Positions 1-7,973 of a stretch of 37,942 nucleotides of DNA are shown here, piece by piece. The stretch lies in the NCBI GenBank assembly GCA_964482615.1, contig CAYZYK010000005.1, positions 1-37,942 of the forward strand. The letters run 5' to 3'. Positions within the stretch are counted from its first letter, which is position 1; each line of letters starts with the position of its first letter. Source of the DNA: CAYZYK01 sp964482615 (lineage in GTDB: Bacteria; Patescibacteriota; Minisyncoccia; Minisyncoccales; CAYZYK01). The notes under the pieces are model-generated. The model was not told the origin of the DNA and made no database searches. It worked only from the letters and a program-made list of their open reading frames with translations. The position numbers and the translations under genes were made by a program.

Positions 1-13
1 CCCGAAAAGAGAG

Positions 14-165
14 GGAGAAACAGAGAGAGGTAAGATAGTAAACATGTTGACACGCAAAGATGTTGGTTGCCCGGAAACCCGGGTGGGTATTGTGTCTTTT
101 GTGTTATATAGAGTCCTTTCTCTGTTTCTCCGATCAGTCGAATATGTTAAGGTACCAACTATCTT
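14..165 (+). ncRNA. Possible structured RNA (long stem plus pseudoknot potential)
   Basis: Positions 14-30 and 115-131 form a continuous 17-bp stem. Inside it, 70-74 pairs with 79-83 around an AAAC loop, and 50-60 pairs with 95-104 around a small internal loop. Positions 32-39 can also pair with 158-165, outside the first stem, which would make a pseudoknot. The non-Watson-Crick pairs (27/118, 49/105, 69/84) are G-U wobbles on the + strand but A-C mismatches on the - strand, which favours a + strand RNA. However, a good leftward promoter at 167-195 points into the same segment, so this could instead be the leader of a - strand gene beyond the window. No RNA family was recognised. Confidence 0.35.
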
Positions 166-166
166 T

Positions 167-195
167 ATAATAAGAAAACAAAAAAGACCTGTCAA
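167..195 (-). promoter_or_regulatory. Leftward promoter, TTGACA-17-TATTAT
   Basis: On the - strand, TTGACA (195-190) and TATTAT (172-167) are separated by 17 bp. Transcription would start near 160 and run off the left edge of the window. The gene it serves is not visible. Confidence 0.6.
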
Positions 196-213
196 GCTTA
201 AACTGTGGAAAAC

Positions 214-245
214 TAAAAAAGAAAAGAGCGCAACTTAAGTTGCGC
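214..245 (-). terminator. Rho-independent terminator of the 250-400 transcription unit
   Basis: An 18-bp perfect palindrome (GCGCAACTTAAGTTGCGC, 228-245) is followed on the - strand by TCTTTTCTTTTTT. It lies just downstream of the stop codon of the small basic ORF at 254-292. Confidence 0.8.
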
Positions 246-253
246 CCTCTCCT

Positions 254-292
254 TTATTTTTTCTTAGATGATTTCTTTCTTTTTTTTGCCAT
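254..292 (-). CDS. Possible 12-residue lysine-rich peptide, or part of a small RNA
   Basis: An ATG-initiated ORF encodes MAKKRKKSSKKK, which is eight Lys/Arg residues out of twelve. An AAAGGGA stretch lies about 10 nt upstream of the ATG. The ORF sits in its own transcription unit, with a TTGACA-18-TATAAT promoter at 407-436 and a strong hairpin terminator at 228-245. An overlapping alternative frame from the ATG near 351 would give a different basic peptide of about 24 residues. A roughly 170-nt noncoding RNA is equally possible. The transcription unit is well supported; the coding assignment is not. Confidence 0.3.
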   Translation of the reverse strand: MAKKRKKSSKKK

Positions 293-406
293 TTTGAGAA
301 GATCCCTTTGTTGGGAAAGAAATAATTTTCCTCCACATTGGATGAGATCCTCTATTAAGGTGAAACAAGAAGAGACTAATCTTCCCAAAAATCCCACCTA
401 AAATAA

Positions 407-436
407 ATTATATTCTAAAAAATGAATGCTTGTCAA
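407..436 (-). promoter_or_regulatory. Promoter, TTGACA-18-TATAAT
   Basis: On the - strand both hexamers match the sigma-70 consensus (TTGACA at 436-431, TATAAT at 412-407) with an 18-bp spacer. It begins right after the DUF362 gene stop (451) and drives the short unit ending at 228-245. Confidence 0.75.
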
Positions 437-450
437 TAGTTTTAAAATTT

Positions 451-1323
451 TTATTCTTTCCATTCAAGTTGTCTTTCAATCCCGGAGTGTAATTTAAACT
501 TTCTTTTACTTTTACATTCTTCAATATCATCTCCCATTATTTCTATTTTATTCAAATTATATTCCCCTAAATTATTTTCTGCACAATAGTTTAAATAACC
601 AATATTTGAAGAATCAATTCCCATTATTTCAACCCCAACCCTATCAGAAGCTAAAGCATCTTGAGAGGCTAAAGCAACCCCCAATTCAACCATCTTCCCT
701 CTAATAGGACCCTCACCCTCCATTGCCAAAAAACCATCCAAAGAAGCTAAATCTGGCATTCTTTTTTGGGCTAGAATAAAGAGGTTTTTATTAATCTCTT
801 TTACTCCTTGATGAATCTTTGATTTGTCTTCCCCAACAATCATTCCAACCAAAAGATTCTTCAAAGATAAAGTGACAACAACAGTATCGTGGGTTTTTAA
901 TTTAGCAGCTGAGATAATAAAAAGAGAAGGATCTAAAATGGTTTTACTCACCCCGACACTTTCACCCTTTGAAATAATAACTTGTTCTGATTTATCCTGA
1001 TTCAAATCCAGAAACTCAATCTCAAAATTATATTCTTCTTTTAAAGGAAAATAACCAAAATTCTCAAAACCCTCCATAGTGTTTCCTGCTGACCCTTCAG
1101 CAATTATTATTTTCTTTTTGTAAAAAGAAGATAAGAAATCCAAAATTCCTCTCAACTGATCAACATGAGTTGCTGCTTTCTGAATCCTTGAGGAAACAAA
1201 GTTAGGTTTTATTAAAACCGTCCTCTCTCCTATTTTCTCTTTTATTTCATCCCCTATTCCCACTAAGGACTCAAAAACATTTTCTCGCCTTCTATTACCC
1301 TTTTTTAAATAAACTTTACTCAT
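451..1323 (-). CDS. DUF362 domain protein
   Basis: A 290-residue protein of the DUF362 family (Pfam PF04015). Recognisable pieces are the early VLIKPNFVS segment, the IIIAEGSAG segment near residue 90, and the SAAKLKTHD...LSLKNLLVGM core, which is typical of these proteins. No CxxCxxC ferredoxin motif is present, so this is the domain alone. There is no obvious signal peptide or membrane segment. The biochemical role of DUF362 is not settled. It is the last gene of a leftward group, 6 bp after the predicted glycoside hydrolase, and has no Shine-Dalgarno sequence. The family call is firm; function is unknown. Confidence 0.85.
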   Translation of the reverse strand: MSKVYLKKGNRRRENVFESLVGIGDEIKEKIGERTVLIKPNFVSSRIQKAATHVDQLRGILDFLSSFYKKKIIIAEGSAGNTMEGFENFGYFPLKEEYNFEIEFLDLNQDKSEQVIISKGESVGVSKTILDPSLFIISAAKLKTHDTVVVTLSLKNLLVGMIVGEDKSKIHQGVKEINKNLFILAQKRMPDLASLDGFLAMEGEGPIRGKMVELGVALASQDALASDRVGVEIMGIDSSNIGYLNYCAENNLGEYNLNKIEIMGDDIEECKSKRKFKLHSGIERQLEWKE

Positions 1324-1329
1324 AATATT

Positions 1330-2484
1330 TTATCTAAAAACTTCAAAAAATTCTGGTTTCAGGGCCTTTTCAGTATAAATATTGTCTGAACTCCAAAGCA
1401 TAAAACCAGAAAAATCATCTCCCAGGGCATCATAAACAGCCTCTATTTGTTCTCTTACCATTTTTTCATCATAATCAACTTTCAAATCAAAATCTTGCAA
1501 CCAAGGACGCAACTTAGCCTTTTTTTGTCCGCTTAATTTCAGCCTTTTTTTAGCTTTTTTCATTGTTTCAAAAACTACCTTATAGGGTTCTTTTTCGGGG
1601 TCCTCAAGCCCCTCAAACCCAAAAGCAAAATGAGAAGGGTAAACCATAGGACAAACAAAATCAAAATAAAGAAAAGCATCCTCAATAATCTGCCCAACCC
1701 CCAAATCATTATAACTCATTGTTGTCAGTCCAAACAAATCAACAGAAATCCTTTCTCCTTTAAGTTCTTCCCTTAAATGCTCAAAAAAACCTCCAATAAC
1801 AATGTGTTTTGCTGTTTTTTTATCAAAAAAAGGAAAAATCATATCTTTAAGATCACCATCTGAAGGAAAACGAATATAATCGAAATTAACCTCATCAAAC
1901 CCTTTTTCAAAAGCATCTTTTGCTATCTTAATATTATAATCCCAGGCTTTTTCAGATGAAGGATCAACCCAAGCCAATCCATTCTTGTCTAACCAAAAAT
2001 TATCCTCATTACTCTCTTCTGTTTTCTCTTTGCTTTTTATAGCCAAAGAAGGATCAGCAGCAGCTAAAACGGGATCCTGGAAAACAACTATTCTTGCTAT
2101 AACAGCGATATTATGATTGTGGAATCTTTCAATTAGTTTCTCAATATCCGATAAAAATATTTTCTCTGCCCCGTATTCTTCTGCTTCTTTAACTGATGTG
2201 TCATAGAAAACATAACCTGACCAGTCTTTAATGTCTATTACAACAGCGTTAATCTCTGTTCTCTCAGCTAAATCAATAACATATTTCAAATACCCTTCAG
2301 TGTTTGCTGACCAACTGGTTAAATAAACTGATTTAATTTCTTCCGGGACCTGAAATTCTCCCTGAGAAGAATTATTAAAAAAAGAAGGGTTAGCTAAAAA
2401 ACTTGAGACAAAAAATCCCCCCAATGTTATCATTGAGGCAAAAAGAGATAAAAAAACTGAACCACTTCCTTTGTTTAATTTCAT
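1330..2484 (-). CDS. Predicted glycoside hydrolase, DUF4015 type, membrane-anchored or secreted
   Basis: 384 residues. The N-terminus has a hydrophobic segment at about residues 9-31, acting as a signal anchor or signal peptide without a lipobox. The rest resembles the DUF4015 putative glycosyl hydrolase family (PF13200), a TIM-barrel group. Visible family blocks are VYLTSWSANTEGYL, NAVVIDIKDWSGYV, the strand IAVIARIVVFQDP, the acidic DEVNFDYIRFPSDG (likely active-site strand) and FDFVCPMVYPSHF. It would act outside the membrane on an unknown polysaccharide or on peptidoglycan. Its ATG overlaps the stop of the upstream gene by 4 nt (ATGA), indicating translational coupling. Substrate cannot be inferred. 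Confidence 0.85.
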   Translation of the reverse strand: MKLNKGSGSVFLSLFASMITLGGFFVSSFLANPSFFNNSSQGEFQVPEEIKSVYLTSWSANTEGYLKYVIDLAERTEINAVVIDIKDWSGYVFYDTSVKEAEEYGAEKIFLSDIEKLIERFHNHNIAVIARIVVFQDPVLAAADPSLAIKSKEKTEESNEDNFWLDKNGLAWVDPSSEKAWDYNIKIAKDAFEKGFDEVNFDYIRFPSDGDLKDMIFPFFDKKTAKHIVIGGFFEHLREELKGERISVDLFGLTTMSYNDLGVGQIIEDAFLYFDFVCPMVYPSHFAFGFEGLEDPEKEPYKVVFETMKKAKKRLKLSGQKKAKLRPWLQDFDLKVDYDEKMVREQIEAVYDALGDDFSGFMLWSSDNIYTEKALKPEFFEVFR

Positions 2485-3155
2485 TTTTTTGAAGGTCTTT
2501 TTTTCAAAGATTCTTTAGCTTCGGTTATTTTCTCAAGATGAGGGACAATCATTTTAAAGAAAGACTCTTTTATCCATTTTCCCAGGAAAATACCTTTTTC
2601 TTTTTCTTCTTCAATATCTTCCCCAAAAACACCAGCTAAAAGTTCAGCTCCCGCTGCTCTGTAATCTTTCTCTAAAATCTTTTTCAATTCCTCTTTGCCT
2701 ACCTTATCTCTTCTCTCTATCGCCTCCTCATAACCTGCTCCATAATATTCAATATCATCCCAATCAGAAGAAGCAGAAAAAACTTTATTGTAATAACCCA
2801 AAATATCCCGGAAAAAGTATTTAAAAGAAATATCTTTCAAATAAATATCTGACAAATAAAACCATTCTTTAACTGAAACCTCACAGAAATAAGAATAGGA
2901 GATAAAGATTAAACTCGTCTTCTCTAACCAAAATTCAATTTCACCTTCTGTAATTTTCTTTGAAAAATCAAACTGCAAAGAACCATACAAAAGAGACCTT
3001 AAAGATCGTTCTGAAACCTCAACTACTTTCTTCAAAAACTGCCTGTGTAATTCTTTATCAACAGAAGCTTTTATTCTATCTTTGAGCAAAGGATAAATCT
3101 GCCCCAGCATTCTCTCATAATCATCTTTGGTTGTTTTTTCTTCTTCTAAAATCAT
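2481..3155 (-). CDS. Unrecognised helical protein upstream of the glycoside hydrolase
   Basis: A 224-residue, charged, mostly helical protein with no signal peptide and no clear transmembrane segment. A moderately hydrophobic aromatic stretch (FISYSYFCEVSVKEWFYLSD) lies near residues 84-103, and the C-terminus is strongly basic (KESLKKRPSKK). No domain was recognised. It overlaps the next gene by 4 nt, so the two are probably co-translated. It is separated from the ATPase operon by the hairpin at 3183-3207, and a TATAAT hexamer lies just upstream of its start, so it may begin a new transcript. Confidence 0.7.
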   Translation of the reverse strand: MILEEEKTTKDDYERMLGQIYPLLKDRIKASVDKELHRQFLKKVVEVSERSLRSLLYGSLQFDFSKKITEGEIEFWLEKTSLIFISYSYFCEVSVKEWFYLSDIYLKDISFKYFFRDILGYYNKVFSASSDWDDIEYYGAGYEEAIERRDKVGKEELKKILEKDYRAAGAELLAGVFGEDIEEEKEKGIFLGKWIKESFFKMIVPHLEKITEAKESLKKRPSKK

Positions 3156-3182
3156 AGTTTTTTTAAATTATATCCTCATTTT

Positions 3183-3207
3183 AACAAAAAACCGCTTCTT
3201 TGGCGAT
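3183..3207 (-). terminator. Weak terminator at the end of the V-ATPase operon
   Basis: On the - strand a 5-bp stem, ATCGC/GCGGT with one U-G pair and a 7-nt loop, is followed by six T residues. It lies between ntpD and the unknown gene at 2481-3155. The short stem suggests partial termination. Confidence 0.5.
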
Positions 3208-3234
3208 TTTCTTAAACAGAATTAGAAAATGAGT

Positions 3235-3855
3235 TTAATCTATCAACTGAGCTTTAAGTCTCATCAAAAGAGCCCTAGTGAACCTTTCGTTCTCCTCCAG
3301 TTTCTGGAAAATATATTTCTTGCTCTCTTCCATCTGGGGTATAAAAACATATTCTAAAGCATTAACCCTTCTTCTGGTTGTTGTTATCTCATCTGCTAAA
3401 GCTCTTATCTCTTGCTCCAGGGAAGCATAATACAAAAGATCATTAAAGATATTTTTTAAAGATTCTTGAATCCGAGAAAGGAAAAAAGAAGGTAACACAC
3501 CAGAAAAAGAATATCCCAAAACCTCTTCTTTGTTTTCTGCTTCATATTTTCTGGTTTTAACACCAACAATATTTTCTGAAACAGTACCTATTTTGAGTTT
3601 TGGAACAGAAGATAATAAATTTCTTGTTTCTTTCTCACCAAAAGTTATCTGAAAATCAAAAAAAGAGTAAAAAACCAAAGGAAGCTCCCTCTCAATTTTC
3701 TCTCTTAATTTCTTAATCTCTTTTATCTTACCCAAAAACTCCCGCATCAAACTCTCTAACTTATCTTCCAGAAGATCATGTCCTGTTTTTGCTCTTTCTA
3801 ACCTTTTTTTAAGCTCCAGGAGCTCTTGTCTTGTTGGATTAACTTTTATCTTCAT
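3235..3855 (-). CDS. ntpD: V/A-type ATPase subunit D
   Basis: The central rotor shaft subunit of V/A-type ATPase, about 206 residues, near the usual length. The N-terminal MKIKVNPTRQELLELKKRL motif is characteristic (family form: VNPTR.EL..LK..L), with long N- and C-terminal helices forming the coiled-coil shaft. The first in-frame start is a TTG (3861); the ATG at 3855 fits the family N-terminus better and was chosen. It overlaps the end of ntpB by 17 nt, so translation is likely coupled to B. It is the last ATPase subunit in the operon. Confidence 0.93.
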   Translation of the reverse strand: MKIKVNPTRQELLELKKRLERAKTGHDLLEDKLESLMREFLGKIKEIKKLREKIERELPLVFYSFFDFQITFGEKETRNLLSSVPKLKIGTVSENIVGVKTRKYEAENKEEVLGYSFSGVLPSFFLSRIQESLKNIFNDLLYYASLEQEIRALADEITTTRRRVNALEYVFIPQMEESKKYIFQKLEENERFTRALLMRLKAQLID

Positions 3856-5212
3856 CTCCAATATATTTTTTAATATCTTCTTCTCGGACCCTTTTCAATT
3901 CTTCTCTTGGTAATATCTTCAAGAGTTCCCAACCCAAGTTCAAAGTATCTTCAATGCTCCTGTTCTCTAATAATTCTTGTTGCAAAAACTTCTCCTCAAA
4001 CTTCTCTGCAAAACGTAAATAAAGCTGGTCTGTTTCAGAAAGAGCAGACTCACCCAAAATGACAGATAATTCCTTAACTTCCTGACCTCGAGCATATGAA
4101 GCAAAAAGCTGGTTAGCTAATCCGGGATGATCTTTCCTCGTTTTCCCCTCCCCTATTCCTTTATCTCTCAAACGAGAAAGACTACTTAAAACATCAATTG
4201 GAGGGTAAATACCAGATTGATGTAAAGAACGAGATAAAATTATCTGTCCTTCTGTAATGTATCCTGAAAGATCAGGAATAGGATGGGTAATATCATCTTC
4301 TGGCATAGTTAAAATAGGAATCTGAGTTATAGAACCCTCTTTTCCTTTAATCAAGCCTGCTCTCTCATAAATTGTAGAAAGATCAGTATAAAGGTATCCC
4401 GGATAACCTCTTCTTCCGGGAACTTCTTTTCTTGCTGCCGAAACTTCCTTCAAAGCTTCACAATAATTGGTCATATCCGTGAGTATTACCAACACGTGCT
4501 TTCCTTTTTCAAAAGCTAAATATTCTGCTGTGGTTAAAGCTATTCTCGGTAAAGTAATTCTTTCAATTACAGGATCATCAGCGGTGTTAATAAAAAGGGC
4601 AGCCCTGAAAATAGCTCCTGTTTCTTTAAATTCTTTAATAAAAAATTGAGCTTCCTCAAAAGTAATCCCCATAGCACCAAAAACAACACTGAACTCACCT
4701 TTCACCTTAGCTTGTCTTGCTATTTGGGTAGCTAAAGAAGAATGAGGTAAACCAGCCCCAGAAAATATAGGTAATTTTTGTCCCCTGACCAAGGTATTTA
4801 AACCATCAATCGCTGAAATACCTGTTTGAATAAAGTTATTTGGATATTCTCTTCTATAAGGATTAATAGGATCACCTATAATATCAAGTGTTTTCTCCTC
4901 AATGGGCTCGGGTGAACCATCAATGGGTTTGCCAGAACCATCAAAAATTCTTCCCAACATCTCAGAACTTACCCCAAGTTTCATTGTTTTACCCAAAAAC
5001 ACAGCCTCAGCTTTTTTCAAATCCATGCCTCTAGTATCTTCAAACATCTGAACTAAAGCTTTCCCCTTCTCTACTTCAAGAACCTGACCTAACCTGCGAG
5101 AACCATCAGCTAGTTCAATTTCAACTAACTCTTTGTATTTAACTTCCTTCACCCCCTCAACTACAACCAAGGGTCCTGCTATTTCTTTTAATCCTTTGTA
5201 TTTTACTTTCAT
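3839..5212 (-). CDS. ntpB: V/A-type ATPase subunit B (non-catalytic)
   Basis: The regulatory nucleotide-site subunit of the V1/A1 head, 457 residues, normal length. Instead of a Walker A P-loop it has PIFSGAGLPHSSLATQIARQ, the degenerate loop typical of B subunits. Other family blocks are PINPYRREYPNNFIQTGISA, VILTDMTNYCEALKEVS, RKEVPGRRGYPGYLYTDL and PILTMPEDDITHPIPDL. It forms the hexamer with subunit A. It lies 12 bp after ntpA. No Shine-Dalgarno sequence precedes the ATG. Confidence 0.97.
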   Translation of the reverse strand: MKVKYKGLKEIAGPLVVVEGVKEVKYKELVEIELADGSRRLGQVLEVEKGKALVQMFEDTRGMDLKKAEAVFLGKTMKLGVSSEMLGRIFDGSGKPIDGSPEPIEEKTLDIIGDPINPYRREYPNNFIQTGISAIDGLNTLVRGQKLPIFSGAGLPHSSLATQIARQAKVKGEFSVVFGAMGITFEEAQFFIKEFKETGAIFRAALFINTADDPVIERITLPRIALTTAEYLAFEKGKHVLVILTDMTNYCEALKEVSAARKEVPGRRGYPGYLYTDLSTIYERAGLIKGKEGSITQIPILTMPEDDITHPIPDLSGYITEGQIILSRSLHQSGIYPPIDVLSSLSRLRDKGIGEGKTRKDHPGLANQLFASYARGQEVKELSVILGESALSETDQLYLRFAEKFEEKFLQQELLENRSIEDTLNLGWELLKILPREELKRVREEDIKKYIGDEDKS

Positions 5213-5224
5213 AATTTAAAATGG

Positions 5225-6916
5225 TTAATTTTTTTCATATTTCATTTGAGGAATTTTCTTTTTTTCCTCAAGTTTTAAAATCTCCTCAACTGACCTACCT
5301 TGACCCAAAAGATCCTGAGCTTTTTTATGAAACTCAACAATAGCTTTCAATATTTCATATTGTCTCTTCAAACTAGTGTAAGTATCTCTTTCATCAAAAG
5401 CGTTTTGTAAGAGAAAATCTTCTCTGACTGATTTTGCTGTCTCCAAAATAAGTTTATCTTTATCTGACAATCCTTCATAACCAACCAATCTAACTATTTC
5501 CTCAAGTTCAGCTTCCTGATTCAAGACTCTCATAGCTTTCTCTCTCAATTCAATAAAGTCCTCCCCAATATTTTCTTCAAGATAAGATTCTAAGTTATCA
5601 AGATAAAGTGAATAGGAAGACAACCAATCAATAGCAGGGAAATGACGAGCGTGGGCTAGTTTCTTATCTAAACTCCAGAAAACCTTACTTACCCTCAAAG
5701 TATTTTGAGTTACAGGTTCTGAAAGATCACCACCCGGTGGTGAAACAGAACCGATAACGGTCAAAGACCCTTTTCTTTCTTCTGATCCTTCACAAACAAC
5801 ATAACCCGCCCTCTCATAAAAAGAGGCTGTTCTGGAACCCAAGTAAGCAGGATAACCTTCCTCCCCTGGCATTTCCTCTAATCTTCCTGATATTTCTCTT
5901 AAAGCTTCTGCCCATCTTGAGGTCGAATCAGCCATCAAAGCAACATCATATCCCATGTCCCGGAAATACTCACCCAAAGTAATTCCAGTATAAATTGAGG
6001 CCTCTCTTGCAGCCACCGGCATATTTGAGGTATTGGCTATCAAAATTGTTCTTTCCATTAAAGGCCTTCCTGTTTTTGGATCTTTCAACTCGGGAAATTC
6101 TTTCAAAACATCAGCTATTTCATTCCCTCTCTCTCCACAACCAATAAAGATAATAATATCAGCATCAGCCCATTTTGAGAGCTGATCCTGGACAATTGTT
6201 TTACCACTGCCGAAAGGCCCGGGAACACAGCCTGCTCCCCCTTTGGCTATTGGAAAGAAAGTATCAATCACCCTCTGTCCTGTAACTAAAGGCTGGAAAG
6301 GTAAAAGCTTAGTTTTTGTTGGCCTTGGCTGACGAATGGGCCATTTCTGGCTCATTTTAACAGAAAAGTTTTCCCCGTTCTCTAACCTCAGCTCAGCTAT
6401 TTTATCTTCAACTGTAAATTCACCTTCTTTTATCTCCAAAATCTGACCTTCTTTCACTTCAGGTGGTACCATAATTTTATGATCAACCAAAGGTGTTTCT
6501 TTAACTTCACCTAAAATATCACCCCCTCTGACTTTATCTCCTTTTTTCAATAAAGAGTTAAATTTCCATTTCTTTTTTTTGGAGAAAGGTTCAACCTCAA
6601 TACCTCTTTTAATAAAATCACCTGATTTTTCTGAAATTAGCTCCAAGGGTCTTTGAATTCCATCATAAATTGAACCTATTAAACCAGGACCCAATTCAAC
6701 AGATAATTGACTCCCGGTAGCGTAAACTGGTTCACCAGGACCCACCCCCGAGGTTTCCTCATAAACTTGGATTGAAGCTGTATCTCCTTTAAGCTCAATT
6801 ACCTCACCAATTAAGTTAAGTTTTGAGGCCTTAACCACTTCATAGTTTTTGACCCCAGACATACCATCAGCCACAATCAATGGCCCTGAAACTTTTATTA
6901 TTTTTCCTTCTTGCAT
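5225..6916 (-). CDS. ntpA: V/A-type ATPase catalytic subunit A
   Basis: 563 residues. The Walker A motif GPFGSGKT is at residues 233-240, the bacterial/archaeal V/A form. The catalytic glutamate region GCGERGNEIADVL follows (Glu near 262). Between the N-terminal beta-barrel and the P-loop lies the 'non-homologous region' of about 90 residues that distinguishes A from F-type beta subunits. The later blocks ALMADSTSRWAEALREISGR and SVSPPGGDLSEPVTQNTLR are diagnostic. It hydrolyses or synthesises ATP in the V1 head with subunit B. The ATG is preceded by AT-rich sequence without a Shine-Dalgarno site. Confidence 0.97.
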   Translation of the reverse strand: MQEGKIIKVSGPLIVADGMSGVKNYEVVKASKLNLIGEVIELKGDTASIQVYEETSGVGPGEPVYATGSQLSVELGPGLIGSIYDGIQRPLELISEKSGDFIKRGIEVEPFSKKKKWKFNSLLKKGDKVRGGDILGEVKETPLVDHKIMVPPEVKEGQILEIKEGEFTVEDKIAELRLENGENFSVKMSQKWPIRQPRPTKTKLLPFQPLVTGQRVIDTFFPIAKGGAGCVPGPFGSGKTIVQDQLSKWADADIIIFIGCGERGNEIADVLKEFPELKDPKTGRPLMERTILIANTSNMPVAAREASIYTGITLGEYFRDMGYDVALMADSTSRWAEALREISGRLEEMPGEEGYPAYLGSRTASFYERAGYVVCEGSEERKGSLTVIGSVSPPGGDLSEPVTQNTLRVSKVFWSLDKKLAHARHFPAIDWLSSYSLYLDNLESYLEENIGEDFIELREKAMRVLNQEAELEEIVRLVGYEGLSDKDKLILETAKSVREDFLLQNAFDERDTYTSLKRQYEILKAIVEFHKKAQDLLGQGRSVEEILKLEEKKKIPQMKYEKN

Positions 6917-6933
6917 AATTTAATAATAGCCAA

Positions 6934-7206
6934 TTACTTTAATTTAATTTCTTTGCCCAAAGCATCTTTAACAATTTCTTGTAAAAAACCTGTTTTGGGT
7001 TTTTTAACTATTCCCGGCAAAACGACCACCCCGGGAGTTTCTTTAAAATAAATATCACCGCTGACAAAAATCAACCCGAAATCATCTCCCTTAAGTTCCT
7101 TTATTTTCTCTTCTGCTTTTTTTTCAGTATCAGCAGAGAAAACCTCAAACCCCAAAAGAGATAGGCTTTCTACATATTGTTCTGGTGCAATAAAAGCTAC
7201 TTTCAT
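6934..7206 (-). CDS. ntpF: V/A-type ATPase subunit F
   Basis: A 90-residue protein matching the small Rossmann-like subunit F that binds the D shaft. It has MKVAFIAP at the start, a GLIFVSGDIYF strand-loop, VVVLPGI, and a C-terminal helix beginning LQEIVKDALG. The ATG overlaps the ntpC stop by 4 nt, and ntpA follows after 17 bp. Placement between C and A matches the canonical E-C-F-A-B-D order. Confidence 0.88.
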   Translation of the reverse strand: MKVAFIAPEQYVESLSLLGFEVFSADTEKKAEEKIKELKGDDFGLIFVSGDIYFKETPGVVVLPGIVKKPKTGFLQEIVKDALGKEIKLK

Positions 7207-7973
7207 AATAAGGCGGGTAAAGATTTAGTTAATTTTTCAATTTCAACTTCATCTAAATTTATCTTTTTTGAAGATAAAATAGTATAAGATATTTTTTCTG
7301 CTTTTTTTCTTTTCAGAAAATAAGAGAAAATAGGTCCTACTCCTTCAATTCTCCATCTTTGCTTTTCAAAAAAGTCCTCCTCAAGAGAAGTTAACCTTTT
7401 CTTGGTTTCTTTTAAAGTGAGAGTACCTTTCTCTTTTTTTTCTTTAATAACTTGATAATAATCTTTTAGAAACTTCTTAATCTCTTCTTGTTCTGTTAGT
7501 TCTGCTGCTCTCTTGAAGTAAGCTTCTGTTAAAAATTGATATAGTTCAGAGAAGTTTTCAAACTTCTTGCTTTTAATCTCATCTATCAATTCAGAATGTT
7601 TCTTTTTTAATTTCTCAAAATCTGAAATTCCCTCCTCTGAAACATCTTTTTCAGAAAAATCTTCCCCAAAAATATCTTTTTTCAAAAACAAAGCCAAGTT
7701 GTGAAAATCTGCTTTAAGATGAAGAAAATTAATTACATCTTGACTAACTCCCATTTTTTGAAGGTCTTTTTTAAAAACCCTTCTTTCGTCTTCAAAAACA
7801 GAAGTAAATTCTTCTTCTTTTCTGTCACTCAAAAAAGGAGCATAATGGGTATCTTGTAAGACAGAAAATGACTTTGATAAGTTCTCTGCGCTTATCATTC
7901 TTTCAAAGTCGGTTTCATCTGGTAAATGTTTCTCTCTTGCTCTCAAAAAAGTTATAGAACAGACATTCTTCAT
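7203..7973 (-). CDS. ntpC: V/A-type ATPase subunit C (short)
   Basis: Identified from position (between E and F) and from the all-helical character with blocks such as INFLHLKADFHNLALFLKKD, which matches the conserved ..D..N........ stretch of subunit C. At 256 residues it is clearly shorter than the usual C subunit of roughly 330-350 residues. At least one helical repeat unit appears to be missing, most likely at the N-terminus. C forms the funnel joining the D/F shaft to the K ring. It overlaps both neighbours by 4 nt. Confidence 0.8.
   Translation of the reverse strand: MKNVCSITFLRAREKHLPDETDFERMISAENLSKSFSVLQDTHYAPFLSDRKEEEFTSVFEDERRVFKKDLQKMGVSQDVINFLHLKADFHNLALFLKKDIFGEDFSEKDVSEEGISDFEKLKKKHSELIDEIKSKKFENFSELYQFLTEAYFKRAAELTEQEEIKKFLKDYYQVIKEKKEKGTLTLKETKKRLTSLEEDFFEKQRWRIEGVGPIFSYFLKRKKAEKISYTILSSKKINLDEVEIEKLTKSLPALL

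Noticed and set aside
44..238. 64-codon + strand open frame at the left edge
   Set aside because: It lacks an SD site, crosses a structured segment, a leftward promoter and the terminator palindrome, and has no protein-like pattern.
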